Assembly: GCF_012911815.1 (NCBI RefSeq)
Contig: NZ_JAATNW010000004.1
Span: 186,001-250,000, forward strand
Length of the DNA: 64,000 nt
Reading direction: 5' to 3'
From: Alteromonas ponticola
Lineage (GTDB): Bacteria > Pseudomonadota > Gammaproteobacteria > Enterobacterales > Alteromonadaceae
The notes beneath the pieces are model-generated. The model was not told the DNA's origin. It made no database searches and saw only the letters and a program-made list of their open reading frames with translations. A program made the position numbers and the translations under genes. Below, one piece after another: positions 54,662-62,917 of the stretch (positions are counted from its first letter, which is position 1; each line of letters starts with the position of its first letter).

Positions 54662-55885
54662 CTAGGATTCCGCTTTGCTGCTTAGCGCGACACCAGCTTT
54701 GCTCATGACATCGAGACTGGGAAAGCCATCGGCAATCAAATTATGCTGTCGTTGAAACGCACGAATGCCCTTGCGTGTAGTCGGTCCGATGATGCCATCG
54801 GGTTTACCTACATCAAAACCTGCGTTATTCAATGCGGTCTGTAATGCAATAATATCATCACGGGAGTAGGTGGGTAAGTCGGGTAACGCCGTGGCCAGCT
54901 TTTCACCCTGTATTATCCGGTCCGCCAGATGTCCAACCGCGATGGCATAAAATTCAGAATTATTCCAACGCATGATGACGCGAAAATTAGGATAGGCGAT
55001 AAATGCGGGCCCCTGATAACCTGCAGGCACTACCACGTAAGCCTGTACATCGTCTTCTCCCAACGGCTTTCCGTTAGCTTTAGTTACGCCAAGCTCATGC
55101 CATTCGGTTAGCGTGCGGCGGTTGCTATAACCGGCCAGATCGTAGTCAAAGTTTTGTGGTAATTGAATTTCGCGACCCCAACGAAAACCCGGTTGCCAAC
55201 CCAGTTCAGCCAGAAAGTTAGCGGCTGATGTTAATGCATCCTGCTCGCTTTCCCATAAATCTACCCGGCCGTCATTGTCACCGTCAATGGCATAACGAGC
55301 GTACGCTGATGGCATAAACTGAGTATGGCCCATGGCACCTGCCCACGAGCCGACCATTTTTTCCTGATCCAGCGATTCCCGCTCAAGCAGCTTTACCGCA
55401 GTAATCAGTTCCTGGGTAAAAAATTCGCTGCGGCGGGGATCACAAGCCAGTGTCGCCAGCGAGTCCAGCACTGGCATTTTGCCTTTGTACGAACCAAAGT
55501 TGGTCTCCAGACCCCAAAATGCAATGAGGTAGTGAGGAGGAATACCATACTTGCTGTTCAGGCTGTCTAACAGAGTTTTGTGCTCAGCGTACATTTGCTG
55601 GCCCTTTTCCACCCGCCAATCAGTCACACGTTTGCCAAAGTAGTTGGGAAAGGTTTGCACAAATTCGGGCTGGCTGCGATCAAGCTCGATCACCCGTGGT
55701 TGATAAACAAGTTTATCAAATACGTTATCTGCCACCTGAGGGCTGACACCAGATTGCTTGGCCTGATCACGTAATTTAAGTTTGCACTCATTGAATTCAG
55801 GCGTCGCCAGAGAAGAAAAAGAGAAAGCAACTGTAGTCATCGCGACAACTTTGATTGCCAGTAGCATGCGATTCATATAATCCAC
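54662..55885 (-). CDS. MltB-family lytic murein transglycosylase
   Basis: A 407-residue exported enzyme. After a signal peptide (VVAMTTVAFSFSSLA), residues ~30-325 form the SLT_2/MltB-type transglycosylase domain. The catalytic Glu is in LIAFWGLETNFGS, and SWAGAMGHTQFMPSAYARYAID and DGDNDGRVDLWES follow. A C-terminal peptidoglycan-binding domain (~335-400, LQTALNNAGFDVGKPDGIIG) is present. It cleaves glycan strands to 1,6-anhydromuramyl products in the periplasm. No lipobox is present, so it is probably soluble. Upstream of hrpB on the same strand; the pairing is probably incidental. Confidence 0.93.
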   Translation of the reverse strand: MDYMNRMLLAIKVVAMTTVAFSFSSLATPEFNECKLKLRDQAKQSGVSPQVADNVFDKLVYQPRVIELDRSQPEFVQTFPNYFGKRVTDWRVEKGQQMYAEHKTLLDSLNSKYGIPPHYLIAFWGLETNFGSYKGKMPVLDSLATLACDPRRSEFFTQELITAVKLLERESLDQEKMVGSWAGAMGHTQFMPSAYARYAIDGDNDGRVDLWESEQDALTSAANFLAELGWQPGFRWGREIQLPQNFDYDLAGYSNRRTLTEWHELGVTKANGKPLGEDDVQAYVVVPAGYQGPAFIAYPNFRVIMRWNNSEFYAIAVGHLADRIIQGEKLATALPDLPTYSRDDIIALQTALNNAGFDVGKPDGIIGPTTRKGIRAFQRQHNLIADGFPSLDVMSKAGVALSSKAES

Positions 55886-55964
55886 CTGTTATTAGCTGAC
55901 CTTCATGCTAACGCAACTTTGCTGGGTGTGGCGATAAATATTTGTAATAATCGATTAAATTGAG

Positions 55965-56312
55965 TCAGCGGTGCTGCGGTGAGTGGTTCAGAGCGCTGTG
56001 AATAGCGTTTTCCAAAGCATTTACATCCATCTCATCAGAGTCTTTAAAATTAATACAGCCTTTACCGGTCTTCACGCTGGGATACTGCTTTTTAAAATCG
56101 GCGATATGTTCAGCAGAGCAGGTATAAAAAGAGATGTAATTTTTCTGGTTAGCCACTGCCACCCAGCCATTTTCGGTTCTAAATGTTGGCATCTTATACT
56201 CTAACGAAGCTACCACGTCGGGATACAGCGCGGTTATCTTTTTGATAACAGCATTTAAACGCTGTGCTCGCACAGGGTCTGCGCGGTTAAGGTAATTTTC
56301 AATACTCATCAC
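55965..56312 (-). CDS. DUF1801 (YdhG-like) protein
   Basis: A 115-residue cytoplasmic protein with the DUF1801 pattern: AVIKKITALYPDVVASLEYKMPTF, then WVAVANQKNYISFYTC and TGKGCINFKDSDEMD. Members include proteins called intracellular iron chaperone frataxin-like or YdhG; their role is not firmly established. The fold is a small alpha/beta domain. It is divergent from a small membrane-protein gene, with an 8-bp stem-loop between them. Confidence 0.82.
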   Translation of the reverse strand: MMSIENYLNRADPVRAQRLNAVIKKITALYPDVVASLEYKMPTFRTENGWVAVANQKNYISFYTCSAEHIADFKKQYPSVKTGKGCINFKDSDEMDVNALENAIHSALNHSPQHR

Positions 56313-56367
56313 AGTTCCTCAAATCGTATCCTGGGAAACCCGTTATGTAAAAGTCAGTCAAATGGGA

Positions 56368-56386
56368 CAATCGGTGAAACCGATTG
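56368..56386. promoter_or_regulatory. Palindromic stem-loop between DUF1801 and membrane-protein genes
   Basis: CAATCGGT (56368-56375) and ACCGATTG (56379-56386) are perfect complements around GAA. It sits centrally in the divergent gap and could be an operator or an mRNA hairpin. Confidence 0.4.
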
Positions 56387-56443
56387 CAGCCGAATGTTGG
56401 GTTTCCAACTATAATTATAGCGTCTAGCAAACGGATGCGAACA

Positions 56444-56959
56444 ATGGATCTCAATGAAACAAAGATGATGCTGGTTATTTCAAGACGACTCATCATATTC
56501 GCCATTCTGTCGCTGATTCTGACGACTATCTTATTTGCGCTTTCTTTTGTTTTTCATCAGCGTCTAATGCTTTCGTGGTTAGTGTTTGAATGTGGAATTA
56601 TTGGTGGTTTTGTCAGTATCCAACAGCGTTTAAAACACATTGATATTGAAGAGATGCAGCTGTTGTCGCAGTCGTGGTTCAGTATCCTGATGATCCCGGT
56701 CTATGGTGGGATATTTGCGCTGGTGCTGTACATATTGTTTCTTGCGGGCCTGGTACAGGGGCATCTGTTTCCTGCTTTTTACGTCCCTGAGTTTGACACC
56801 CCCCCGACCACGCAGAATGTGGTGGCGTTCCTTACGACTACCTATCCTGCGCAAGGGGCTGATATTGCCAAACTTATCTTCTGGTCTTTCGTGGCGGGCT
56901 TTTCTGAGCGCTTTGTGCCACAAATTATTAATGACGTCACAAAGCGCGATGCGAAATAA
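56444..56959 (+). CDS. Small multi-spanning membrane protein, function unknown
   Basis: A 171-residue protein starting MDLNETKMMLVISRR. About four hydrophobic segments are visible: LIIFAILSLILTTILFALSFVF, LMLSWLVFECGIIGGFV, ILMIPVYGGIFALVLYILFLAGLV and LIFWSFVAGFSERFVP. Between the second and third lies QQRLKHIDIEEMQLL, which is soluble. The AGFSERFVPQIINDV end is reminiscent of pore-lining regions in some bacterial membrane proteins, but I do not recognise a family. The ATG at 56444 is used; longer frames (from 56384) cross the palindrome and lack a clear ribosome-binding site. It ends just before the convergent M56 peptidase gene. Confidence 0.7.
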   Translation: MDLNETKMMLVISRRLIIFAILSLILTTILFALSFVFHQRLMLSWLVFECGIIGGFVSIQQRLKHIDIEEMQLLSQSWFSILMIPVYGGIFALVLYILFLAGLVQGHLFPAFYVPEFDTPPTTQNVVAFLTTTYPAQGADIAKLIFWSFVAGFSERFVPQIINDVTKRDAK

Positions 56960-56969
56960 TGGACAGGTT

Positions 56970-58181
56970 TTATTTTCTTTTTACCTGAACTACTTCATGT
57001 TCGCGTTCAATTACTTTCACGGTATCGTTCCCTAACGCGAAGGCTATTTCAACCAGCACATCGCTTTGCGGTGCACCTTTTTGATATTGCCATTGGCTGA
57101 CCGCATCGATCGCGGCTTGATCAAAAAGCCCCTTAGGTTGCGCGGCAACAACGTTGACATTACTGACAGCACCACTTTGCTCGATATTAAATTGCAGTGT
57201 GACAGCGCCTTCAATATTCTGCTCAACCGCGGCTGCGGGGTAAACCGGGTCGGCGCGATAAACCGGTGCAGTGTGGACGCTGTGATCCTTACTTAATTCA
57301 AGCGCCTGTAAAGCTCCGGTAATAGAAAGTAAGGTAATGGCCACAACAGTCACAATACCGGGGCGGTTAATAGAGGTTGTTAAATTCATAATACGTTCCT
57401 TAAGTTGCTCCTTACTGCTGTAAGGTAAGCTGGTTAACATAGAGTGGGTCGGTGTTGCGGCAAACGTTAGCAGCGCGTTTGCATAGGGTATTTGCTGAGA
57501 TCGGCGATGCGACTTTAGCACCACGGCGTCACAGGAGAGCTCTTGTGCATGCCGAAACTCACGGTAGCCTATCCAGCTAAGCGGGTTAAACCAGAAGGCA
57601 AGCGTAAAACTGATGGCGACCAGGTTCCACCATAAGTCGCCTCTGGCCATATGCACCATTTCATGGCGAATTATCAGGCTACGTGCCGTTCGATCTAATT
57701 GAGTAAACTGAGTCGGTACGATAATCGTGTAAGCAGGTGTGCGGGTGATAAATGGCGCAGAAACATTCTCACAGGCCATGACAGCGACCATCGTGCTTTT
57801 ATAATTAAGACGCGAAATGCACGACTGCTGCTGCAGATCAAGCAGGCGTGTCATTCGCCAATGTGAAATACCTATCCACATGGCAAACGCAATCACCCCG
57901 GTCAGCCAGAACAGCAATAATGAAGATGCGTGTGGGGCCAGCGAATTAAAAATCAGTTGTTGCTGCGACTGGGCGGTCACCAGATAGGAAGTCAATTGTG
58001 TGGATTGGAACGAAAACAGGGTTGGCATTAACAGATCTGAAAGCAGATAAACAGGCACAATAGCCCACGTTACGTAATAGCTGACCGCACCCATTTGCTT
58101 AATCACCAAAGGCTTAAGCAACATAATGGCACTGATGATCAATGAACAAATAAGCGTTTGTTGCCAGAGCCATTCAATCAT
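56970..58181 (-). CDS. BlaR1/MecR1-like M56 metallopeptidase with TonB C-terminal domain
   Basis: A 403-residue membrane protein. About four TM helices lie in residues 5-115 and ~285. The zinc HExxH appears as RHEMVHMARGDLWW, with the downstream SWIGYREFRHAQELSCD block typical of M56 peptidases. After the last TM (VVAITLLSITGALQA), a periplasmic TonB C-terminal domain occupies ~310-400 (PVYRADPVYPAAAVEQNIEG, AIDAVSQWQYQKG). There is no penicillin-binding sensor, so this is not a classical beta-lactam receptor. The TonB-like part may sense or transmit envelope signals. It overlaps the upstream blaI-type gene by 8 bp and works with it by analogy to BlaR1-BlaI. Confidence 0.87.
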   Translation of the reverse strand: MIEWLWQQTLICSLIISAIMLLKPLVIKQMGAVSYYVTWAIVPVYLLSDLLMPTLFSFQSTQLTSYLVTAQSQQQLIFNSLAPHASSLLLFWLTGVIAFAMWIGISHWRMTRLLDLQQQSCISRLNYKSTMVAVMACENVSAPFITRTPAYTIIVPTQFTQLDRTARSLIIRHEMVHMARGDLWWNLVAISFTLAFWFNPLSWIGYREFRHAQELSCDAVVLKSHRRSQQIPYANALLTFAATPTHSMLTSLPYSSKEQLKERIMNLTTSINRPGIVTVVAITLLSITGALQALELSKDHSVHTAPVYRADPVYPAAAVEQNIEGAVTLQFNIEQSGAVSNVNVVAAQPKGLFDQAAIDAVSQWQYQKGAPQSDVLVEIAFALGNDTVKVIEREHEVVQVKRK

Positions 58182-58545
58182 TATTTTTCTCCCAATCCTG
58201 GATAATTTGCTTCAAATCTTCGATATCATCTTTAGACAGCTTCGATTGCTTGGCAAATCCCGCCACCAATGGAGAGACACGACCATTGAACAGGCGGGAT
58301 ATGATTGAGCGGCTTTCTTTTAGCTGATAATCCTGTTGCGAAATGGCAGGGCTATAAAGATATGACCTACCCTCTTTTTCAAACGTGAGCGCGCCTTTTT
58401 TAACCAGTCTGCTTAAGAAGGTTTTTACTGTTTTTTCATGCCATCGTTTGTTATCGAGGCGAGCTACGATCTCGGCGGACGACGCTGGGTGATCACGCCA
58501 GATCACCTGCATAACGTCTAATTCTGCATTACTTATTTCCATCAT
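58174..58545 (-). CDS. BlaI/MecI-family transcriptional repressor
   Basis: A 123-residue winged-helix protein: ISNAELDVMQVIWRDHPASSAEIV (helices 1-2), a recognition helix in KRWHEKTVKTFLSRLVKKGALTFEK (only part may contact DNA) and a short dimerisation helix region (LSKDDIEDLKQIIQDWEKNND). BlaI-type repressors are inactivated by cleavage triggered by their M56 partner. The next gene, overlapping by 8 bp, encodes such a peptidase. Two matching palindromes lie 13-50 bp upstream of the start, implying autoregulation. Confidence 0.92.
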   Translation of the reverse strand: MMEISNAELDVMQVIWRDHPASSAEIVARLDNKRWHEKTVKTFLSRLVKKGALTFEKEGRSYLYSPAISQQDYQLKESRSIISRLFNGRVSPLVAGFAKQSKLSKDDIEDLKQIIQDWEKNND

Positions 58546-58557
58546 CGACCCTCAAAA

Positions 58558-58594
58558 GATTACGCTTGTAATTCTAAAGATTACGCCTGTAATC
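58558..58594. promoter_or_regulatory. Paired BlaI-type operators
   Basis: Two near-identical palindromes, GATTACGCTTGTAATT (58558-58573) and GATTACGCCTGTAATC (58579-58594), are 21 bp apart centre to centre (two helical turns). They contain the TTAC-N3-TGTAA type core bound by BlaI-family dimers and lie between the repressor start (58545) and divergent mrcB (58685). Confidence 0.75.
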
Positions 58595-58684
58595 AAATTT
58601 GTCAAATTATTTTATTCGGCGGGACTGGAAATTCTTTTGTATAGGTAGCAGAATCAACCCCTCTTTAGAGGTCAGGAAGAGTGC

Positions 58685-60991
58685 GTGGCTAAAAAGCAAA
58701 AGAAACAGGATTTACCCAAAACCCGTCGTTGGCGAGGTTTGTTCTTCAAATTAATGTTCATCGGGCTGGTGGTGTTTACCGCATACCTGGTTTATTTGGA
58801 TGCCCAGATAAAACACACTTTTTCAGGCAACAAGTGGGAAGTACCGGCACAAATTTTTGCTCGTCCGCTGGTGCTGGAAAAAGAGTTGGAAATCACCCCT
58901 AAAGAGGTGCTTGAGGAACTGAGCCTGTTAGGTTACCGCAGTGTCAGTTCACCAGATTCCAGCGGCGAATATCGTTTTACCGGCAATTCGTTGGTGATTC
59001 AGCGACGTGCCTTTCATTTTGCTGACACCTTCGAAGATTTACGCCATTTGCAAATCACCTGGCGTAATGGGCGTATCGAAACCATTCGCGACCATACGGC
59101 AGGGCGTGATGTAGGCAGTGTCCGGCTTGAGCCTTGGCTGGTTACGCGGCTGGTCAGCAGTAGTCAGGAAGACCGCATGCTGGTAACGCTGGATACGGTG
59201 CCAGACCTATTACCCACAGCACTTACGCTGGTTGAGGACAAAGACTTTTACCAGCATCATGGTATTGCGCCACTGTCGATTGTGCGTGCTTTAATCGCTA
59301 ACATTAAAGCGGGGCGCACGGTTCAGGGGGGCAGTACGCTTACCCAACAGCTGGTAAAAAATCTGTTTCTCACCCGTGAGCGCTCCCTGGTGCGTAAAGC
59401 CAAAGAAGCATTAATGGCAGTGCTGATCGACGCGCGTTACAGCAAAGATGACATTTTGCAGGCGTACCTTAACGAGGTGTTTCTTGCGCAAAATGGCGAA
59501 ATGGCAGTACATGGCGTCGGCCTGGCCAGTTATTACTATTTTGACCGACCGGCGAACGAATTAAACCCGGCTGAGATCGCCACATTGGTGGCGATGGTAA
59601 AAGGGCCGTCTTATTATAATCCGCGTCGTTATCCTGAGCGTGTTATTGAGCGTCGAAACTTAGTGTTACGTATTCTGTTTGAGGCGAACAAGCTCAATCG
59701 TGGCGATTACAAACGCTATATTAATGCTCCCATTGGGCTGGCCACAGGCGATAGCCTGGCAAAAGGCAAGCACCCGGCTTTCATGGACAAAGTCAGGCGT
59801 GAACTGACAGAAATTCTGGCCGATCCGAGCTTACGTGATTCCGGCGTCAAGGTGTTTACTACACTGGATATTTACGCTCAGCGGCGGGCGGAGAAAGCGG
59901 TCAAACAAACACTTGAAGGCTTGCAACGAGATCGCAAGGCGTCATTACAATCAGCCATGCTGGTAACTGATATCAGCAGTGGTGAAGTGCGTGCGATTGT
60001 AGGTGGAAAGAACACTGAGTTTAAGGGATTCAACCGAGCATTAGACGCGCGCAGACAGGTTGGGTCGTTGATTAAACCTGCGGTTTATCTGACCGCATTA
60101 GAAGACCCGGTGGCGTTTAATCTTGCTTCACCGCTAGAGGACAAACCGATTACCCTGAAAAGTACCGGGGGTAAAATGTGGTCACCGCAAAACGAGGATA
60201 AGCAGTTCCGCGGCCAGGTTTCGTTGATTCAGGCGTTAACCCAATCGTTAAACGTACCTACCGTAAATTTAGGCATGCAAGTGGGGCTAAATAACATTGC
60301 CCAAACGGTAGCGCAACTGGGGGTGGAATCGTCGTTTCGTAAAGTGCCGTCGATGACCTTAGGTGCAATGGCTCTGACGCCATTTGAGACTAATCAGATG
60401 TATCAGACATTATCTAACACTGGACGCTACATACCCTTGCACACTGTCAGTGCTGTGGTCAGTGCAAACAACCGCATGCTATGGCAAAAAGCTGAATTCT
60501 ATTCACAGCGCGTTGATGAAGGGGCCACCTATTTATTGAACTACGCCTTATATAAGGTGACCCAGGAAGGTACAGCTAAACGCGTAGCGCAACACTTTCC
60601 CGATGTTAATATGGCCGGCAAAACGGGTACCACTGATGACTTTCGCGACAGTTGGTTTTCAGGATTTGATCGAAACAATGTGGTGACCGTGTGGGTAGGG
60701 AATGATGACAATCAGCCTATCAACCTTACCGGAGCGGGGGGAGCGCTACCCGTCTTTATCAACTACCAGAAATTGCAGCAGCCAAAATCGCTGTCCAGAC
60801 GTTTTCCCAAGGGTCTCGGCATCGCTCATTTCAATGCAAACTCAGGCGCAGTGACTATTGCAGGTTGCCCGAACAGCATGAGCGTACCCGCCATCCTTGA
60901 TGTACTGCCACCGCCAGCGCAAGACTGTGCGGGTAATCCGGTTAAACAAAAGGACAACAAAAGCTGGTGGGAAAAAGTATTCGGTGAGTAA
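58685..60991 (+). CDS. mrcB: Penicillin-binding protein 1B (bifunctional murein synthase)
   Basis: A 768-residue class A PBP. A short cytoplasmic basic N-terminus and TM (~20-38) come first, then the UB2H domain (~60-145), specific to PBP1b. The glycosyltransferase has catalytic E184 in LVEDKDFYQHHG and GGSTLTQQLVKNLFL. The transpeptidase has SxxK as S461-L-I-K, SxN as TQSLNVP and KTG in GKTGTTDDFRDSWFSG. It polymerises and cross-links peptidoglycan with LpoB as activator in E. coli. The start is GTG at 58685 with AGGAAG upstream. The paired BlaI-type operators lie 90 bp upstream of it, so control by the repressor is possible. Confidence 0.96.
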   Translation: MAKKQKKQDLPKTRRWRGLFFKLMFIGLVVFTAYLVYLDAQIKHTFSGNKWEVPAQIFARPLVLEKELEITPKEVLEELSLLGYRSVSSPDSSGEYRFTGNSLVIQRRAFHFADTFEDLRHLQITWRNGRIETIRDHTAGRDVGSVRLEPWLVTRLVSSSQEDRMLVTLDTVPDLLPTALTLVEDKDFYQHHGIAPLSIVRALIANIKAGRTVQGGSTLTQQLVKNLFLTRERSLVRKAKEALMAVLIDARYSKDDILQAYLNEVFLAQNGEMAVHGVGLASYYYFDRPANELNPAEIATLVAMVKGPSYYNPRRYPERVIERRNLVLRILFEANKLNRGDYKRYINAPIGLATGDSLAKGKHPAFMDKVRRELTEILADPSLRDSGVKVFTTLDIYAQRRAEKAVKQTLEGLQRDRKASLQSAMLVTDISSGEVRAIVGGKNTEFKGFNRALDARRQVGSLIKPAVYLTALEDPVAFNLASPLEDKPITLKSTGGKMWSPQNEDKQFRGQVSLIQALTQSLNVPTVNLGMQVGLNNIAQTVAQLGVESSFRKVPSMTLGAMALTPFETNQMYQTLSNTGRYIPLHTVSAVVSANNRMLWQKAEFYSQRVDEGATYLLNYALYKVTQEGTAKRVAQHFPDVNMAGKTGTTDDFRDSWFSGFDRNNVVTVWVGNDDNQPINLTGAGGALPVFINYQKLQQPKSLSRRFPKGLGIAHFNANSGAVTIAGCPNSMSVPAILDVLPPPAQDCAGNPVKQKDNKSWWEKVFGE

Positions 60992-61005
60992 AAATGATGA
61001 AAAAA

Positions 61006-61092
61006 ACCTCAGGAAAATGAGCTAATTTCCAATCAAAGGAGGTACAGATTACGCGTCTTGTCTTCCTGAAAATTAACTCATTGACCTGAGGT
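61006..61092. repeat. Imperfect 23-bp inverted repeat downstream of mrcB
   Basis: 61006-61028 and 61070-61092 are reverse complements at 20 of 23 positions (core ACCTCAGG...CCTGAGGT) around a 41-nt loop. The loop carries AAGGAGG and CTTCCT, able to extend the pairing. There is no T-run, so it is not an ordinary terminator. A second stem follows at 61186-61207. The 60992-61162 gap otherwise holds nothing recognisable. Confidence 0.55.
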
Positions 61093-61162
61093 AAAGGCCC
61101 TACGGGATAGAGATTCACTGTTGATACCAATGCGCATTAATATGAGACGTATTTGGGTCATA

Positions 61163-61285
61163 CTAATGAGAATTGGCATTAACGCGGCGTACAATGGCTT
61201 GTACGCCGTTAAATAGGATCACGCTGGCCAAATAAGCAGCTACAGGCGCTAACACCAAACCTAGCATTGCAATTGCGCTGATCAT
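61163..61285 (-). CDS. Putative 40-residue single-TM micropeptide
   Basis: An ATG at 61285 opens a 40-codon frame ending in TAG. It begins MISAIAMLGLVLAPVAAY and continues with a hydrophobic stretch to about residue 26, then a polar, basic end (IVRRVNANSH). The composition is that of a small inner-membrane protein rather than random sequence. It starts 8 bp after the stop of the exported repeat protein upstream on the same strand, so coupled translation is likely. There is no strong ribosome-binding site. The 9-bp hairpin at 61186-61207 falls within its 3' half. Function unknown. Confidence 0.5.
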   Translation of the reverse strand: MISAIAMLGLVLAPVAAYLASVILFNGVQAIVRRVNANSH

Positions 61286-61293
61286 GGTGACGA

Positions 61294-61614
61294 TTACGCG
61301 TCGGTGTCTTTGCGTAAGTCAACTTGTTTAAGTTGACGTGCGGTATCTTCGCGCAAATCTACTTCTTTAAGCTGACGCACGGTAACTTTGGCTACCATCT
61401 GTTTTTCGCTCACTTTGGGCGAGAACTGATAACTGGTATTAAGGACATCATTGCGCGCAGCAGAGTTAAGTTCCTGGCTGGTCAAGGCAACATGCTGTTG
61501 CAGTTCTGCAGTGATTACCTGGTTAAGTACATCATTGCCTTGAGACTCGGCCATCGTTACGCCAGATGCAGATAAAACCAAAAGAGCAGTTAGGATACGA
61601 GGTACAGTTTTCAT
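61294..61614 (-). CDS. Exported protein with 13-residue tandem repeat, function unknown
   Basis: A 106-residue protein with a Sec signal peptide cleaved near GVTMAES. The mature ~83 residues contain a helical part (VLNQVITAELQQHVALTSQEL) and end in two tandem 13-residue repeats, VRQLKEVDLREDT (79-91) and ARQLKQVDLRKDT (92-104), plus DA. The repeats are evident at DNA level too. I do not recognise a family. A good ribosome-binding site (AAAGGAG) precedes the ATG. It leads a probable two-gene unit with the micropeptide. Periplasmic location is inferred. Confidence 0.75.
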   Translation of the reverse strand: MKTVPRILTALLVLSASGVTMAESQGNDVLNQVITAELQQHVALTSQELNSAARNDVLNTSYQFSPKVSEKQMVAKVTVRQLKEVDLREDTARQLKQVDLRKDTDA

Positions 61615-61891
61615 TGATTTCTCCTTTCATTGATAAGTTAACTGCTCATTACCTTCTACTACTAAGTTTACTTCGTGGCAGTTATTGATTAAGTCGCAAT
61701 ACCTATAGCGATAGTTGTGCCAGAGCAGAAAAAAACAATAAATAATTGATTTTAAATGTTTTTTATTTTGATGAAAAAATCAAACCAATAACTATTGTGT
61801 GAATGATGCTAAAAAATAGCCAAAAAGTTTTGGTGTAATAGTCTAATTGACCATTGTTGGTGGTAATGCGGGGAAAGCTGGCGGATTGAGC
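61615..61891. other. AT-rich region upstream of the exported repeat protein
   Basis: About 275 bp, very AT-rich between 61730 and 61830, without a credible gene. It presumably carries the promoter of the minus-strand gene at 61614; no clear -10/-35 pair can be assigned. Confidence 0.4.
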
Positions 61892-61930
61892 TAAAAGCGG
61901 CTTTTTCCAGGGACGAAAAAGCCGCTTTTA
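61892..61930 (-). terminator. Strong terminator after the DUF808 gene
   Basis: A perfect 16-bp stem (61892-61907 with 61915-61930; TAAAAGCGGCTTTTTC and complement) with a 7-nt loop, placed just beyond the stop of the DUF808 gene. It is symmetrical and can act on both strands. Confidence 0.85.
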
Positions 61931-61936
61931 TATTGG

Positions 61937-62851
61937 TTATTTACCCAGTATTTTTTTTACCAACCCGAACAGAAGCATGACAGCACAACCTGCGATGAAG
62001 CCGGTTATCCCGTCGAACACAATTGAGCTAAGCAAGCTGAATTGTGGGGCTACCTGAATGATGGCCGTGGCTGCATGATGAATGAACCCGATATTGTGGG
62101 TTAGTATGCCCCCGCCCACCAGAAACATGGCGAGCGTGCCGACAACGGCAAGAAACTTCATTAACATGGGTGCCGTGATTAATAGTGCGCGACCGATAAA
62201 GCGCTTGATGCGGCTCCAACTACTGTTAATTGATTGACGCAGCAAATACAGTCCGGCATCGTCCATTTTAACAATACCGGCAACCAGCCCGTATACGCCA
62301 ATGGTAATAGCAATACTCAATGCGCTCAACACGCCTACCTGGGTGATAAAATCAGCCTGTTGAACTGTGCCTAAAGCAATAACAATAATTTCCGCAGAAA
62401 GAATAAAATCGGTGCGAATGGCACCTTTTATTTTTTCCTTTTCCATTGCAACTAAATCGATGTCGCTATCAGCGAGCGCTTTCAGACGCGACGCGCGCTC
62501 ATCCGGTGTGTGTTGATAGAAAAAGCGATGAATAACTTTTTCTGCACCTTCGTAGCATAAGTAAAGACCGCCTATTATAAGCAGCACCGTAATAAGCATT
62601 GGAACGAATGCGCTTATCAGTAGCGCTGCCGGAACCAGGATCAGCTTGTTTAAAAATGAACCTTTCGCGACTGCCCAGACTACCGGGAGTTCTCGATCCG
62701 GTTTAACGCCGCTGACCTGGTTAGCGTTTAAAGCTAAATCGTCACCCAGTACTCCCGCGGTTTTTTTCGCAGCGACTTTAGACATCGCAGCAACGTCATC
62801 TAACAATGCAGCAATATCGTCAATTAAAGCGAGTAAGTTTGCAGCGGCCAC
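61937..62851 (-). CDS. DUF808 family inner-membrane protein (YedI-like)
   Basis: A 304-residue membrane protein close in length to E. coli YedI (305). Family features are LLALIDDIAALLDDVAAMSKVAAKKTAGVLGDD near the N-terminus (first part quoted only loosely), ELPVVWAVAKGS, then about six to seven TM helices (for example LILVPAALLISAFVPMLI, IIVIALGTVQQADFI, LLFGLVKKILGK). The EKEKIKGAIRTDFILSAEI block is also typical. The function of DUF808 proteins is unknown. It ends at a strong terminator and begins 67 bp from the end of the single-TM protein gene. Confidence 0.88.
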   Translation of the reverse strand: MAAANLLALIDDIAALLDDVAAMSKVAAKKTAGVLGDDLALNANQVSGVKPDRELPVVWAVAKGSFLNKLILVPAALLISAFVPMLITVLLIIGGLYLCYEGAEKVIHRFFYQHTPDERASRLKALADSDIDLVAMEKEKIKGAIRTDFILSAEIIVIALGTVQQADFITQVGVLSALSIAITIGVYGLVAGIVKMDDAGLYLLRQSINSSWSRIKRFIGRALLITAPMLMKFLAVVGTLAMFLVGGGILTHNIGFIHHAATAIIQVAPQFSLLSSIVFDGITGFIAGCAVMLLFGLVKKILGK

Positions 62852-62917
62852 GATAAAAATTCCTGTAAATTTTGGTTTAGCATAAACAGCTTACGCCCGC
62901 TTTTAAAGTGGGTGTCA

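Noticed and set aside
58685..58700. Reading the BlaI/M56 pair as a beta-lactam resistance locus
   Set aside because: The M56 protein has a TonB C-terminal domain instead of a penicillin-binding sensor and no beta-lactamase gene is present.
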